Of a stretch of DNA of 64,000 nucleotides, positions 42,155 through 52,411 are shown in pieces. Made by a program: the position numbers and the translations under genes. The stretch lies in contig NC_063019.1 of NCBI RefSeq assembly GCF_020509005.1, positions 1,922,001-1,986,000 of the forward strand, written 5' to 3'. The DNA comes from Fulvia fulva. Taxonomy: Eukaryota > Ascomycota > Dothideomycetes > Mycosphaerellales > Mycosphaerellaceae. The notes beneath the pieces were generated by a model that saw nothing but the letters and a program-made list of their open reading frames with translations, searched no databases and was not told the origin of the DNA. Position 1 is the first letter of the stretch, and each line of letters starts with the position of its first letter.

Positions 42155-45100
42155 CTACCTTGTCTACAACCCTGGAGTTGTCCCCCTCTTCCTGCTCTCC
42201 TCCTCCTTCTTTCTCTCCTCAATCTATCTCTCTGTTTCCCTAGTAAGAGAGAACTGCTCCAAAAATCCTTAGTAGATAATCTACCTTATAATTCTCTAGA
42301 GGTCTCCCTTATTACTAATTATAGCTTAGAAGTTTCTGTTCCTTACCCTTGCCCTCTATTTACCTCTCCCTATACTCCATTCTTTGTAAACTAGAAGTCT
42401 ATATTCGATATTCTAGGACAGGTAGCCGTATAGGCAACTCTTGTCTTCGATACCTAGGACTTTTCTCTAATGTAGGTATGCCCTAACTCCGATATGTTTA
42501 GAGCGGATTTATATTGCTATGCTTGCTTCTGACCTAGTTAGGTCTGAGTATAGTAGGTAGTTATAGCTACCAAACTGTTAGAGTGCCTTTAGGGTTCCTA
42601 GCCTCTATAGGGTTCTTGTCTATTTAGTCTTCTAGAGGAGTCCTACTATCCTTTTAGCTAGAGACTGTTGCTTCTTCCCTTAGCTAGCTACTGATCCTCT
42701 CCCTTTAGCCCTTCTATCCTGTTCCTACTAGGCTAGGTGTAGCTATTCTGTTAGTTCTTTGAACTTCTGTAGGTCCTACTACTTCTATAGGGCTGGATTA
42801 GGTCTTGCTTGTCTATGCCTTCTTGTGCACTAGTTCCTGATTTTATTGACTGCCTTCTAGATTACTAGCTAGGCTGGGTATATAGACGTCTTTCCTATAT
42901 ACTAGTTTCTCAACCCTTGAAGGTAGAGCTTAGCTAGTAGGGAGCTAGACTCCATTTCGACCACCCTTGTTAGAGTTGACTTATATACTCTAAGCACCTT
43001 TTTTAGATAGGAGGCTTGGGCTCTACTAATAGGATCTGCGATTCTCTTTAGGATCTTGTCTTAGGCTGACCAGATCTAGGCTCTATATAGCATGGCTAGC
43101 TTCACAATAGCCTTGTACATAACCTTTGCTTTCGCAAATGTGGCTCCCTATATAGAGGCTATAAGCCTATCAATTGATTGCCTGTTGTTGTCTACTCTTG
43201 CCTATACTTTCTTAACCTGTGGTCCCTAGCTAAGCTTTGGATCTAGCCATATTCCTAGCACCCTTAATTCACTTGAGGGTTCTATTGTGTGTCCCTAAAT
43301 AGTGATTAGGGCTTACATATTGTGTCTGTTTCTGGCTCTACTGAAGTGGATGAGTTGATACTTCTCTAGGGCAAATCTGGCTCTATGTTTCCTGGCCTAT
43401 TCCTCACATTCCTTATGTTTCTTCTGCAAGATTCTGTAGTTCTCTTCTGTGCTGTCTGACCAGGCTAGGATGTTTGTGTCATCTATAAACCCTAAGGCTA
43501 ATGTGTTTCTAGAGTTTAGCTTTGCTAGCAGGTCTACTATAAAGAGAAGAAACAGGATTAGAGACATTGTTGATCCCTATAGGATTCCTGTCTCTGTAGG
43601 CATGCTGTCAGATTTGTATCTGCCCAGTCTTAGTCTTGTGGTTCTGCCTCTAAGGAAGGACTAGATGAACTGGACTGTCTAGTTAGGGATAGCCTTCTGT
43701 TTCAGGATGTGGATTAGCCTGTAGTGTGAGACATTGTCAAAGGCTCCTGATATGTCTAGTGAGAGGAGTGTGGCTGCTTTGTTGTTCCTAAAGTGCCACA
43801 GGGTCTTGATCTGCTCTATAATAAGTTCTACAGCTGTTAGTGTTGATCTTTGTTTCCTGCCTCCTATCTGTTCTTTAGGAAGGATTCTATGTTCTTCAGC
43901 TAGGTTTGTCAGCCTTTCTGCTATGATCTTTTCTAGGAGTTTGCCTAGTGTGTTAAGCAAGGCAATAGGTCTGTATGCCTTTAGCTTTGTGTAGTCCTCT
44001 TTCTATAGTTTTCTCAAGACCACAGTCAGTGACTCCTTGAAGTGTTTAGGGCAGTGTCCTTGGGCTATGCACTATGAAAAGATGTTTGACAGTGCAGGGG
44101 AGATCTGGTCCTTGTATGTCTTGATGAACAAGTTTGGAATCCTATCTAGTCCTAGGGCCTTGTTTCCTAAGGGTCTCTCAATGATGCTCTTGATCTCTCC
44201 CTCTCCCACTGTGCAGGATTGCTCTAGTAGTGTTAGATACATACTGCCCTCCAGATCCTGTAGGTCAGCTTCTACCTGTGTGCCAAAGAAATGTTTCCCC
44301 AATGCCTGTGCCTTTCCTAGGAGAGTGTGTTAGATTACTCCTTCCTAGTCTTCAATGTTTGGAAACTAGGGCAGCATGTTTCTGTCCTATGTAGGTTGTC
44401 TTGCCCACTTTGCTAGTTCCCACATCTTCTCAGGATTCTAGGTAATAGATCCAACTGTTGACCTCCACTCTAGCATCTTGTCCCTCTTGATCTGGGCCTC
44501 CTTGTCTCTGGTTGCCTAGTTGTATCTGTCCTATGCTTCCTAGGAGTGACTCTAGGTAAGGGCTCTCCTGGCCTGCCTGGCTGCCTTGACCTTCTCTGAG
44601 CATTCCTTTGTCTAGAATGGCTTCTGGTATAGTGACTGTTTCTTTTCTCTAGTGTGGGCTGCTACAGTTTCCTGCATTGTTCTAACCAGTTCTGCCACTG
44701 CTTGGTCTATGTCTAAGGCTGTTTCCAGTCTCCTAGTCTCTAGTCCAGCTAGCTTCTGTTCTAGGTCTTGTCTGATCTGTTCCCAGTTGGCTGCCTTCCA
44801 GGCCAGCTGAGGTTCTAGGTCTCCTTCCTGCTGTGTCTGTGTTTCAAACTCCACCTGAATTAGGAGGTGATCTGATGAGGACTCCAAGTCCTGGTTAACC
44901 CAGCATCTGGTAACCTTCTGCTGCAGGTCATGTGATGCAAAGCACAGGTCAATGGTGCTTGAGCTTGCTCTCTATGACCAGGTAGTTAGGCCCTTTGGGG
45001 TAACTAGGTGCATGTTGTTGCTTTTGGTAGTAGAGAGGAGTCTGTTAGCTAGGAAGTGATAGGCAGGTACAAAGTCTGATCCCTATGTAGGATAGTGCAA

Positions 45101-45541
45101 GTTGAAGTCTCCTAGCACGATGTGTTGGGAGTCACTCTATAAGATGTCTGGCAGCTGTTGTAGTGTGCCTAGCTAGGTGCTGCTTCTGGAGCTAGGGGGT
45201 GGGTTGTATACACTGTAGATATAGATGCTACCTTGGTTAGTATCGAGTCTGACTGAGGTGATGTCTCCCCCTTCCTGTTGGATTTGTTCCTAGCTGTCTG
45301 TTGCTATCTCTTTGCTGATGTATATGCATGTTCTAGGGGTGCCTTGTTTAGCTAGGAGTACGTGATACCTTAGGTCGTTAGCAGTAGATAGTCTGTTAGA
45401 TTTGCTATTAATCCAAGGTTCCTAGACTGCAATGACTACGTGTTTCTTTAGGTCCAGTGCTTAGAGAAAGCTTCTCTAGACCTTGTGCTGGCTTTTGTTG
45501 ACATTGTACTGGATAGTGGTAAGATTGGGTGTCTCAATCAT
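42155..45541 (-). pseudogene. LINE4 ORF2 relic
   Basis: Equivalent to LINE2 ORF2 from the ATG overlapping the ORF1 TGA (45,538-45,541) to the stop at 42,155. Broken by several TAG codons replacing Trp/Gln. Open fragments remain at 43,679-43,960 (RT: LNTLGKLLEKI to SLDISGAFDNVSH), 44,072-44,302 and 44,612-44,887. Confidence 0.8.
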
Positions 45542-46797
45542 GACTCATCTATGCTAGTCTCCTACTAGTCTTCTCGTGCTTCCTGCTGCTGGCTGCTATT
45601 TAGGATTGTGGTAAGGTTGAGCCTGCTTTGTGACGGGTCTCTTCCTGCAACCACAATTGATTTTGGTCTACCTATGGCAGGGTGGCCTTGGGCCTGTGTG
45701 GTCTCTTCTGTTCTGCCTCTTTTCAGAGGGTTGTAGACAGTCCTTAGGGGTTCTTGGGTGATTGTCCCTGTCTGGAATCTGATAGGGGTGTTGATCCTGG
45801 CTTCTCTTGCCCTCCTCTTTGCCTCAATCCTAGCTGTGTAGTCTTGGGACCAGGAAGGGTGTTTCTTTCCACAGCATGCACATCTGGCTTCACTCTTTGG
45901 GGCTGTGCAATTCTGTACTTTGTGGCTACCAGCACAGTAGGAACAAGTGTCCTTTTGGCTTAGGCATCTAGTAGAGATATGACCATACTGTTGGCACTTG
46001 AAGCATTGCAGTAGTCTATAGGTGCTTCTATAGATTTCTGTGTCTATTCTTTCATATTCCTAGAAGATGCCCTTATTAAGCACGGTGTTTGCCTGTTCTA
46101 TAGTGCCTATCCAGAGCACTAGAGAAGACTCTCTCTTTATGTCCTTTGTCTTTCTGTTGACCTATACTGCTTTTGTGATCTATAGCCCTAGGCATACAGC
46201 CTAGTTCTAGTCCTGCAGCCTCTTAAGGTCTCCTTCAATGTCAAACTTTGTGGTCATCCTATAGGCAATAACCATATTTTGTTAGTGTAAGACCTTAGCC
46301 GTCTTGCCTAGTTTGACTGTCCACTCCTTCTGTGTCTCTAGCCTCTTCCTGTCTTGCTCCTGTGCTGTGAACAGCTTAAGGACACCTCCCTTCTCTTTCC
46401 TGGCTCCAATGATGCCTTGTATCCCAATCTTCTATATGATCTCCTTGCCTAACAGGCCCTCAATCTCTTTCTACTCTTGCTAGTCGGAAATGTAGACCTT
46501 GATAGCTGTTTTCTAGGGGGGAGGGTTTTGGGATGTAACTGCTACCTAGGTTAGTTAGCTTAGTTTCTAGCCTTCCTATGTCCTCTTCTTTGCTGCTGCT
46601 ACTACTGTCCTGTTAATGACCTGTCCTGTTTAGCTCCTTAGTGCCTTTAGCCCTCCAAGGAGCTCCAAAATCATCCCCTTAAGTGCTCTTTCTAGGTGCT
46701 CGCCATCTCCTGCCGTTGCCATTGTTTTTGCCTTCCTGTAGACCTCCTTCCACTCGTTACTCTCCTGCTCCTGGTCGTTTCCTGTGATCGCTATCAT
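45538..46797 (-). pseudogene. LINE4 ORF1 relic
   Basis: Collinear with LINE2 ORF1 (same length, ATG at 46,795-46,797). Zinc-knuckle Cys codons are largely retained, but several TAG/TAA codons at Gln and Trp positions interrupt it. It ends with the same ATGA overlap with ORF2. Confidence 0.75.
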
Positions 46798-46813
46798 CGT
46801 GTCTCTCTCTTTT

Positions 46814-47294
46814 AATACGTATATAGAGGCGCGCTCTATAGGTAGCTATAGGTTACTCATTTTAGACGGCTATAAGAGCTATTTAAACTAGGGTTTTAAG
46901 GACTACTATCTAAAGTATAAGATCCTTACGCTCTATATACTAGCGTATTCGTCGTATATCCTATAGCCTCTTAACGTGGTTTGTTTTGCGCCGTTAAAGC
47001 TAAAGTACTTATAACGCGTACGGCACTTAGCGCGTTAGCGCGTCTTCTATATTTATAAAGAAACCTTTCTTCCGGCGTTTAAAGACGCGTTTTTCGACGT
47101 GTTTACCGCGTCAAACTATAAGAAGGCCTTTGAGGCTGTAGGGTTAGTTCCTATCAACGCGTAAGTAGTACTTAATCGCCTTAATATACGCCTACGAATC
47201 CCGCTAGGACTACCCCCGCCTTAGACAACATTATAGTAGTCTTAAACTCCGAGCAATTCGAAGGAGTTCACGTCGTAATCTAAGCTTATATATA
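46814..47294 (+). pseudogene. Fot1/pogo-type transposase relic, catalytic part
   Basis: The plus-strand frame contains the LILDGYKSYL motif (DDE catalytic Asp, about 46,855-46,885), then LAYSSYILQPLNVVCFAPLK-like sequence and LPAFKDAFF, which are hallmarks of fungal Fot1/Pogo DD34D transposases. TAG/TAA replace Gln and Trp. The N-terminal DNA-binding part and first catalytic Asp are missing: LINE4 abuts directly. The right end is interrupted by LINE5; the frame resumes at 48,201. Confidence 0.8.
47281..47294. repeat. TSD of LINE5, left copy (14 bp)
   Basis: taagcttatatata, repeated exactly at 48,187-48,200. Confidence 0.88.
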
Positions 47295-48186
47295 GATAGA
47301 TAGATAGATTATTCATTCGCCTGTTTTAGTGCCCTATGGCCTATGCAGGTCTCTCGCTATTTAGGTCTATTTGTGTAGGTAGGAAACCCGATTAACGGAT
47401 GAAAACCTCCTCGTCTTTGCCCTCCTCGTTCTTTCCTGTCTTGTCCTTTCGTTCTCCTTCCTTTAGGGTACGCTAGTGTCATGGTTGTTACCCTATGACT
47501 ACCTTGCCCGTAACCCTGGTGATGTCCTCCTCTCGATTCCCTTTCTCCCTTCTGTTTCCCCGGCTCTTCTCTCTCTCTCTCCCTCCTCTCTATCCACCTT
47601 TCCGTTTCTACTGCTAGGGAGAATTGCTCTAGGTAGTCCTCGTTAAGGATCTATCTTGTCACTCTCCTTATATCTTGTCTGTTCTGGATGATGGCCTGGT
47701 ATTGCCTGTCTCTTGCCTTCGCCCTCCACTGGCTTCTCCCTTTTACCCACTTAGTACAGTTCAGCACCATGTGCTCCGGGTTTTGGGATAGGTAGCCACA
47801 GGGGCAACGTTTGGAATCGTATCCTAGGACTCTTCTTTGGTGCAAGTATGCTCTCAGCCCAATGTGCTCAGAGCGAATCTGGATAGCTATGCTTGCTTCC
47901 GCCCTCTTCAGGTCTTTGTAGATAAGGTAGTTATACCTCCCGAAGGTCCTGGCCGCTGGTGGGGCTCCTGGCCTCACCGGTTTTTGGTTCCAACGCGTTT
48001 CCTATAGGTGACCTGCGATCCTTTCTGCTTGGCTTTGCTTCTTGTTCCCTTTGTCCCCTGTGTTAGCTTGCTCCCTCAGAGCTTCTCTCTGTTCAAGGGC
48101 TGCTAGGATTTCCTGTGATGTTTTTAGGTCTGCTTCCTTTTGTGGGATCATGTGTGGCCGGTTAGGTCTTCTCCTCCTCTCCCACT
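47295..48186 (-). mobile_element. LINE5: 5'-truncated LINE (892 bp) in the transposase gene
   Basis: Minus-strand LINE 3' end: the C-terminal part of ORF2, 3' UTR and (GATA)n tail. It is a distinct subfamily from LINE2 and composite A, although the Cys/His motif CPCGYLSQNPEH and the ASIAIQIRSEHIGLRAYL block are conserved. The longest open stretch is 47,651-47,977. Two TAG codons (at expected Trp positions, near 48,000 and 47,650) break the frame; otherwise it is little mutated. Perfect 14-bp TSD; truncation at the 5' end is typical of LINE insertion. Confidence 0.88.
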
Positions 48187-48200
48187 TAAGCTTATATATA
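48187..48200. repeat. TSD of LINE5, right copy (14 bp)
   Basis: Exact repeat of 47,281-47,294. Removing LINE5 restores the transposase frame. Confidence 0.88.
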
Positions 48201-48625
48201 ACGCTATGCTAAGCAACTCCAAAACAGCTCATGATAGCTTCTCTTAGCTTATAAAAGGCGGCGAAGTAATACTACAAGAGAATGCGCTTCTTAGAGCTCG
48301 CAACTCTAAGCTTAAACGACAAGTTAAGACTCTTATAAAGCGCCGATCTCGTAAACGAAAGCGTCTCTAGTACGGCGGGGTCTTAGAGTATAGAGTTGGC
48401 TCGTCACAGGTAGTCGTCGAGTCGTCAAAGGCTATAGAACAGTCAAAGAAGAGTCGTAGGTCAGAGGGTGCGAAAGAGGGCTAGCCAAGTAGACGGCGGT
48501 GTAGTAACTACGGTCGGACTAGCCATAACGCACGAACGTGCCAGGAAGACAAAGAGAACAATTCTGAATCGGATGAGAGTATTGAGTTCACTGGTTCTCT
48601 ATTTGATAGTAGTGAAAACGATTAA
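48201..48625 (+). pseudogene. Fot1/pogo-type transposase relic, C-terminal part
   Basis: In frame with 46,814-47,294 after removal of LINE5. It encodes the Fot1-like C-terminal tail: an ENALLRARNSKLKRQ-like coiled segment, a basic KRRSRKRKR run, and a zinc knuckle CSNYGRTSHNARTC in which the second Cys has become Tyr (TGC to TAC, a RIP-type change). It ends in an acidic tail, TAA at 48,623-48,625. Only three or so nonsense codons occur here, so RIP is milder than in the catalytic part. No terminal inverted repeat was identified downstream. Confidence 0.78.
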
Positions 48626-49069
48626 TGAAGAATGCGAGTTGGTCGTGCCAAGACAAAATTCCCAGCTCACTGGTGTTCCTAGCTCACTGGTGCTTTACGT
48701 TATAGCGAGTACGTGCCGAGTAATAAGTACGAAATTCGTCGTCTCGAAGCTGCTCTTCGAGTTTAGTGACCCTAGTCGAAATTCGTCCCGACCCTTATGT
48801 CTCTTCGAATATAGAGTGAGAGTCGTTTCAGACCTAGTCAACGTTTAGTGATCATGGAAAACGAAGCGATTATTGGTGGTGCTGTGATTGTGGGGTTCTG
48901 TGCTGTTGACTCGGAATGGTTGTCAATCGCGTCGTTGGTGCCATATCTTCGACTGACTAACGCATCTGTAAGGACTGTCAACATTGCAGCACACCAAGAT
49001 CTTCCGTCATCACCATGGAGCCTGTGTGTATGTTCCAACCCTTCCCCTTCGTCACCGTCATTACGCTCG
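48626..49069. other. Boundary between transposon block and gene block, no gene recognised
   Basis: Presumably contains the 3' flank of the Fot1 element. A 12-bp direct repeat (AGCTCACTGGTG) occurs twice within about 28 bp near 48,662-48,690. Composition changes from RIP-like to normal here. The end of the Fot1 element was not located. Confidence 0.5.
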
Positions 49070-49507
49070 TTACCCACACCCAAAAGTGCCGTCCGAGTTC
49101 TGCTTCCTGGCCAGCTTCCACCCTGGTATCTCCTTGGTGCCTCCAGTGTTCCCGCCTTTCATATAACAATCTCCATGGTGGTTGATGGCTGCAGAGAATG
49201 CAACAGCTTTGCATCACCTGTTGTTATTGGCATTGCCACAGACTTTGATGCAGTCCTCGAAGCTATCAGTGCCTCCCGAAACCGGCACCATCGCGTGTTC
49301 GGTGCCATCGTTGATGGTGTCTCTGTCACAGCTGAGCTTCCATGTAGTGGCGCCGCTTGGGGAGTCCCAGATTTGACTGTTCATGCCCGGACAGAATTTG
49401 ATCGTGTCTCGCTTGGAGAGGTCGGACTGGGGCAGTGCAGAGGTGCTGATCGGGAGAATGGCGGAGGCAAAGATGGCCAGAATCATGGTGAGGTAGAGTG
49501 ATGGCAT
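49070..49507 (-). pseudogene. Secreted apple/PAN-like domain protein, interrupted by one in-frame TGA
   Basis: The ATG at 49,505-49,507 opens a 97-codon frame with a signal peptide (about residues 1-24) and a Lys-Arg Kex2-like site (KR, about 32-33). Next come FCPGMNSQ and SFEDCIKVCGNANNNR. A TGA (49,214-49,216) follows, but the same frame continues for about 47 more codons with CKAVAFSAA and GDCYMKGGN, exactly the second half of a fungal apple/PAN-like domain, up to TAA (49,070-49,072). The TGA sits where Gly precedes the conserved Cys, so a single GGA to TGA change is the simplest reading. It could be a pseudogene, a sequencing error or readthrough; no intron with sensible splice sites restores the frame. 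Confidence 0.6.
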
Positions 49508-50644
49508 GGCTGTTGGTCTTTGTGTGTGAGCAGACGAAGATCACAGATGTTGCACTTGGTTTCGAGATGCAATAAGTTTTGCAATGTTGGAGGGCGCTGT
49601 TCGGTTTTTATGTCTAGCCTTAATCTGGCTATGCGATGATGCGGACAGATAGAGTGCTGGAATGCGGTCAAAAATGTCTGATTTATAGATGGAAGAGAAG
49701 GCCGAGACCGGCCTGTCGACGCAGAAGCATTCAGCGATGGTCTGAGGGTCGTTACTGCGTGATGGTCAGTGTATGCAGCCACTTCTACAATACTCCAGTG
49801 CAGCCGCAGTGAATAGATCCACCTGATGCGGGATACAGGTCAAGCAGCTGGCCAGTAACATGTTCAGAGAAGGACCAATCTGTAAGGCCACGCAGTGGGT
49901 AGTGACCCTGCGCTGTTGCTTCCCAGGCCTCAATACCAATGGCCAAGGTCGTCGGCAGAAAGGTTCCGTTCATGATGGCATCCAGGCTAGACTATGAAAA
50001 GGTTCGGGATGTACAGTATAGATCCGCTGTATTGGCTATGCAGCCAAAGCCGACGTATCTCGATCCAGATTGTTCAGCCTTGCAGGAATGTATACAGATC
50101 TGTGGTCCCGCACCGGCGAATCGCAATGCCATGTCCTTCGGCCCCGGCGTACTGATGCAGGTCAAGACAGTCTAGTACAGAATGTCGAAGAATGGATCTC
50201 GTTGCGGTTGTACCCTTTGAGAAAAGGCTGAAAGATGCGCGAGGAACGAGAATTGATGGACTGCGAGGCGAGCTGCGTGGACGCAAGCTTTCCCGCGTGG
50301 CGTGCAGGAATCCTTGAAGTCTGGCCAAGCAATCCGGTGTAAATGTTCTTCGCCCAACGGAACAGCGCTGCGTTATGTAAAGCAGGCTGGAGTGGTTCCT
50401 TTAGCGGTATTGCGATCTCCTGATCAATATCGAGCTGCATATGTGAGGGAAGATCCTCTGCAGAAATCCACTGTCAGTACCAGATCTGGACCTAGATGGT
50501 CAGTGTTGTTCGCAATGACAATGGAATTCGCGGGGATGAGCATATCACTTTTGACATGTGGCCTGCATTATCTGTCATGGTCCTCGTTCTGGATGGACAT
50601 CAGCGTGTGGAGGTACTGTACATGTTAAGCTGTCAAGTAGCTTC
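49508..50644. other. Intergenic stretch without a recognised gene
   Basis: Only short frames occur on both strands. One (plus, 49,939-50,175) contains CSALQECIQICG...NAMSF, faintly like an apple-domain half, but the similarity is weak. Nothing else is recognised. The region should contain the promoter of the minus-strand apple-like gene and the 3' end of CCT1. Confidence 0.4.
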
Positions 50645-52411
50645 TCAGTGATCGTCTGGCTCGCCTCGCTGCTCAGGATCCAGCTTGATGAGTGTGTCGA
50701 TCCTCATGATCGCCACGCATGCCTCCACTGCAGACTTCAGCTGCTTGACCTTACTCATGCTCGGTTCTAGGATACCAGCCTTAACGCAGTCTTGCACCTT
50801 GCCCTTCGATAGATCCAGACCGTAGTTCTTGTAGCCCTTCGCCTTTGCGAGTGCTTTTGCATCTGCGTCGAGGGCTTGTTGTGTCTTCGTCGCTTGAGGT
50901 GCGGGTGCGCCATTGGCTTGTGCTGGAGGGTGAGCGGACGCTGGCTCTGATGTGCGTTGTGACAACGCGTGGCGCGATCGAAGCTGTGCGACAAGTTCCG
51001 AGCTGTCTTTTGCAGCGTTGACGGCAAGTGTGGTAGGTACGACAAGTAGTGACTGCGCAAAAGCACCGATCGCCAGCTGCTCTCTCGAACCGACGCTGGT
51101 TGCCCACTCTTCGAGGTAGATGTGCAGTGCGGTTTCCACGGCGCCACCACCTGGAACAATGCGGCCAGACTCCAATGTTCGCTTCACAGCCGAAAGCGAA
51201 TCGTGGACTGATCGCTCCATCTCGTCCAGGGAGTACTCGTTTGGTCCACGCAGAATGATCGAAGCGGCAGTGTGGACTTTAGGGCCCTTGACCAGAATGC
51301 ACTCGTCGTCCGATATGCGCTCTTGCACCACTTCCTTCGCCTCACCCAGCGCCTTAGGGTCGAAGTAGTCGTCGCCAGTGTTGATGTCTGCCAAGGTGCT
51401 GATCATTGTTGCGCCAGTCGCTTTCTCTATCCGTCTCAGGTCCTCCTTCTTGCACCTCCGCACAGCCATGGCACCCTTCTCGATGAAATGCTTCAAGCAG
51501 AGGTCATCGATACCCTTGGTCGTGAAGATGACGTTCGCGCCGGCCTTCAGGATCATCTCTACCCGCTCGATCACCATGCTCGACTCCCGCTCTCTGATCT
51601 TCTCCAGCTGAGCAGGGTCGTCGATGACCACGTTCACGCCCATCTTCATGCGCTCCTTTTGCAGGTTCATGTCTAGGATGGCAATCTTGGCGTCTGTGAT
51701 GCGTGTCTTCATAGCTTGTGAAGCAACAGTGCAGTTCAGAGCATATCCCTTCACGAGCATCGATTCCGTTGCGCTTTTGCCGTGTGACTTGAGCACATTG
51801 ACTGCCTTCACCGGGTACTTGACCTCGCCTCTCGCGTTCGTAGTCTTGACGCTTGTGATGGCATCCACGACCATGTTGGCGAAGAAGTCGGAATCGGCGC
51901 CGATGATCTTGCTGCTCATGCTGGTCTTTGCAATGCTGATCAAGCTGTCTCTGCCCAGCGTCTCGACCTTGGTGCTTACGTTGTCGTTCATGTATCGTAC
52001 CGCCTCGCGAAGAGCTAATCGGTAGCCCGTGATGATTGTGGTTGGGTGTATCCGCATCTTCACCAGCTCGTTTGCTCTCCGTAGTAGCTCGGCTGCGATG
52101 AGCACGACACTAGTTGTTCCATCTCCGACTTCCTTATCTTGCTGCTGTGCCAAGTCGACCAAGATCTTGCCTGCTGGGTGCTCGACGTTGAGGAGCGAGA
52201 GAATGGTAGCGCCGTCGTTGGTGACTGTGACATCGCCAATGTCGTCCACCATCATCTTGTCCAAACCGCTCGGGCCGAACGACGACTTGACAATGTTGGC
52301 AATGGCTTGTGTGGCGAGGACATTTTGGTCACGGATGTCTGCTCCACTGATCTTTTGGCCTCCTAGGAACAGCGTGCCTTGGTTTCGCGGCTGCTCAAAG
52401 ATGCCTGCCAT
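50645..52411 (-). CDS. CCT1: T-complex protein 1 subunit alpha (CCT1)
   Basis: A 588-aa single-exon protein and group II chaperonin subunit of the cytosolic TRiC/CCT ring, which folds actin, tubulin and other proteins with ATP. Visible hallmarks: [12 protein letters not shown] and VTNDGATIL near the N-terminus, the nucleotide-binding GDGTTSVV (about residues 96-103), [28 protein letters not shown], and VPGGGAVE near the C-terminal equatorial domain. An Ala/Pro/Gln-rich stretch (about 482-525) before GYKNYGLDL is longer than in the yeast protein (559 aa), presumably a loop. The start ATG at 52,409-52,411 gives the expected MAGIFEQPR beginning. Codon use is normal and there is no RIP, although the gene lies only about 2 kb from the transposon block. 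Confidence 0.95.
   Translation of the reverse strand: MAGIFEQPRNQGTLFLGGQKISGADIRDQNVLATQAIANIVKSSFGPSGLDKMMVDDIGDVTVTNDGATILSLLNVEHPAGKILVDLAQQQDKEVGDGTTSVVLIAAELLRRANELVKMRIHPTTIITGYRLALREAVRYMNDNVSTKVETLGRDSLISIAKTSMSSKIIGADSDFFANMVVDAITSVKTTNARGEVKYPVKAVNVLKSHGKSATESMLVKGYALNCTVASQAMKTRITDAKIAILDMNLQKERMKMGVNVVIDDPAQLEKIRERESSMVIERVEMILKAGANVIFTTKGIDDLCLKHFIEKGAMAVRRCKKEDLRRIEKATGATMISTLADINTGDDYFDPKALGEAKEVVQERISDDECILVKGPKVHTAASIILRGPNEYSLDEMERSVHDSLSAVKRTLESGRIVPGGGAVETALHIYLEEWATSVGSREQLAIGAFAQSLLVVPTTLAVNAAKDSSELVAQLRSRHALSQRTSEPASAHPPAQANGAPAPQATKTQQALDADAKALAKAKGYKNYGLDLSKGKVQDCVKAGILEPSMSKVKQLKSAVEACVAIMRIDTLIKLDPEQRGEPDDH

Larger units (their letters stand above)
41960..46805 (-). 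mobile_element. LINE4: RIP-damaged sister copy of LINE2
   Basis: Minus-strand LINE, collinear with LINE2: the 3' tail to ORF2-stop distance is 195 bp in both. Differences are overwhelmingly C/T and G/A in CpA context. Damage is patchy: heavy at 41,960-43,300 (3' part), lighter at 43,300-46,800. The 5' end stops at about 46,805, about 34 bp shorter than LINE2. No perfect TSD is visible: the left flank is G4 gag and the right flank is Fot1-type transposase. Confidence 0.85.

Noticed and set aside
41951..46820. TSD for LINE4 (ctcttaata versus ctcttttaata)
   Set aside because: The match needs a 2-bp gap in a T/A-rich context, and the flanks belong to different elements, so it is probably chance.
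48468..48848. 126-codon plus-strand frame
   Set aside because: It lies in a different frame from the recognisable Fot1 transposase C-terminus and has no homology features of its own.
49939..50175. Second apple-like domain on the plus strand
   Set aside because: Only one short Cys-containing stretch (CSALQECIQICG) is suggestive; the remaining conserved Cys and spacing are not present.
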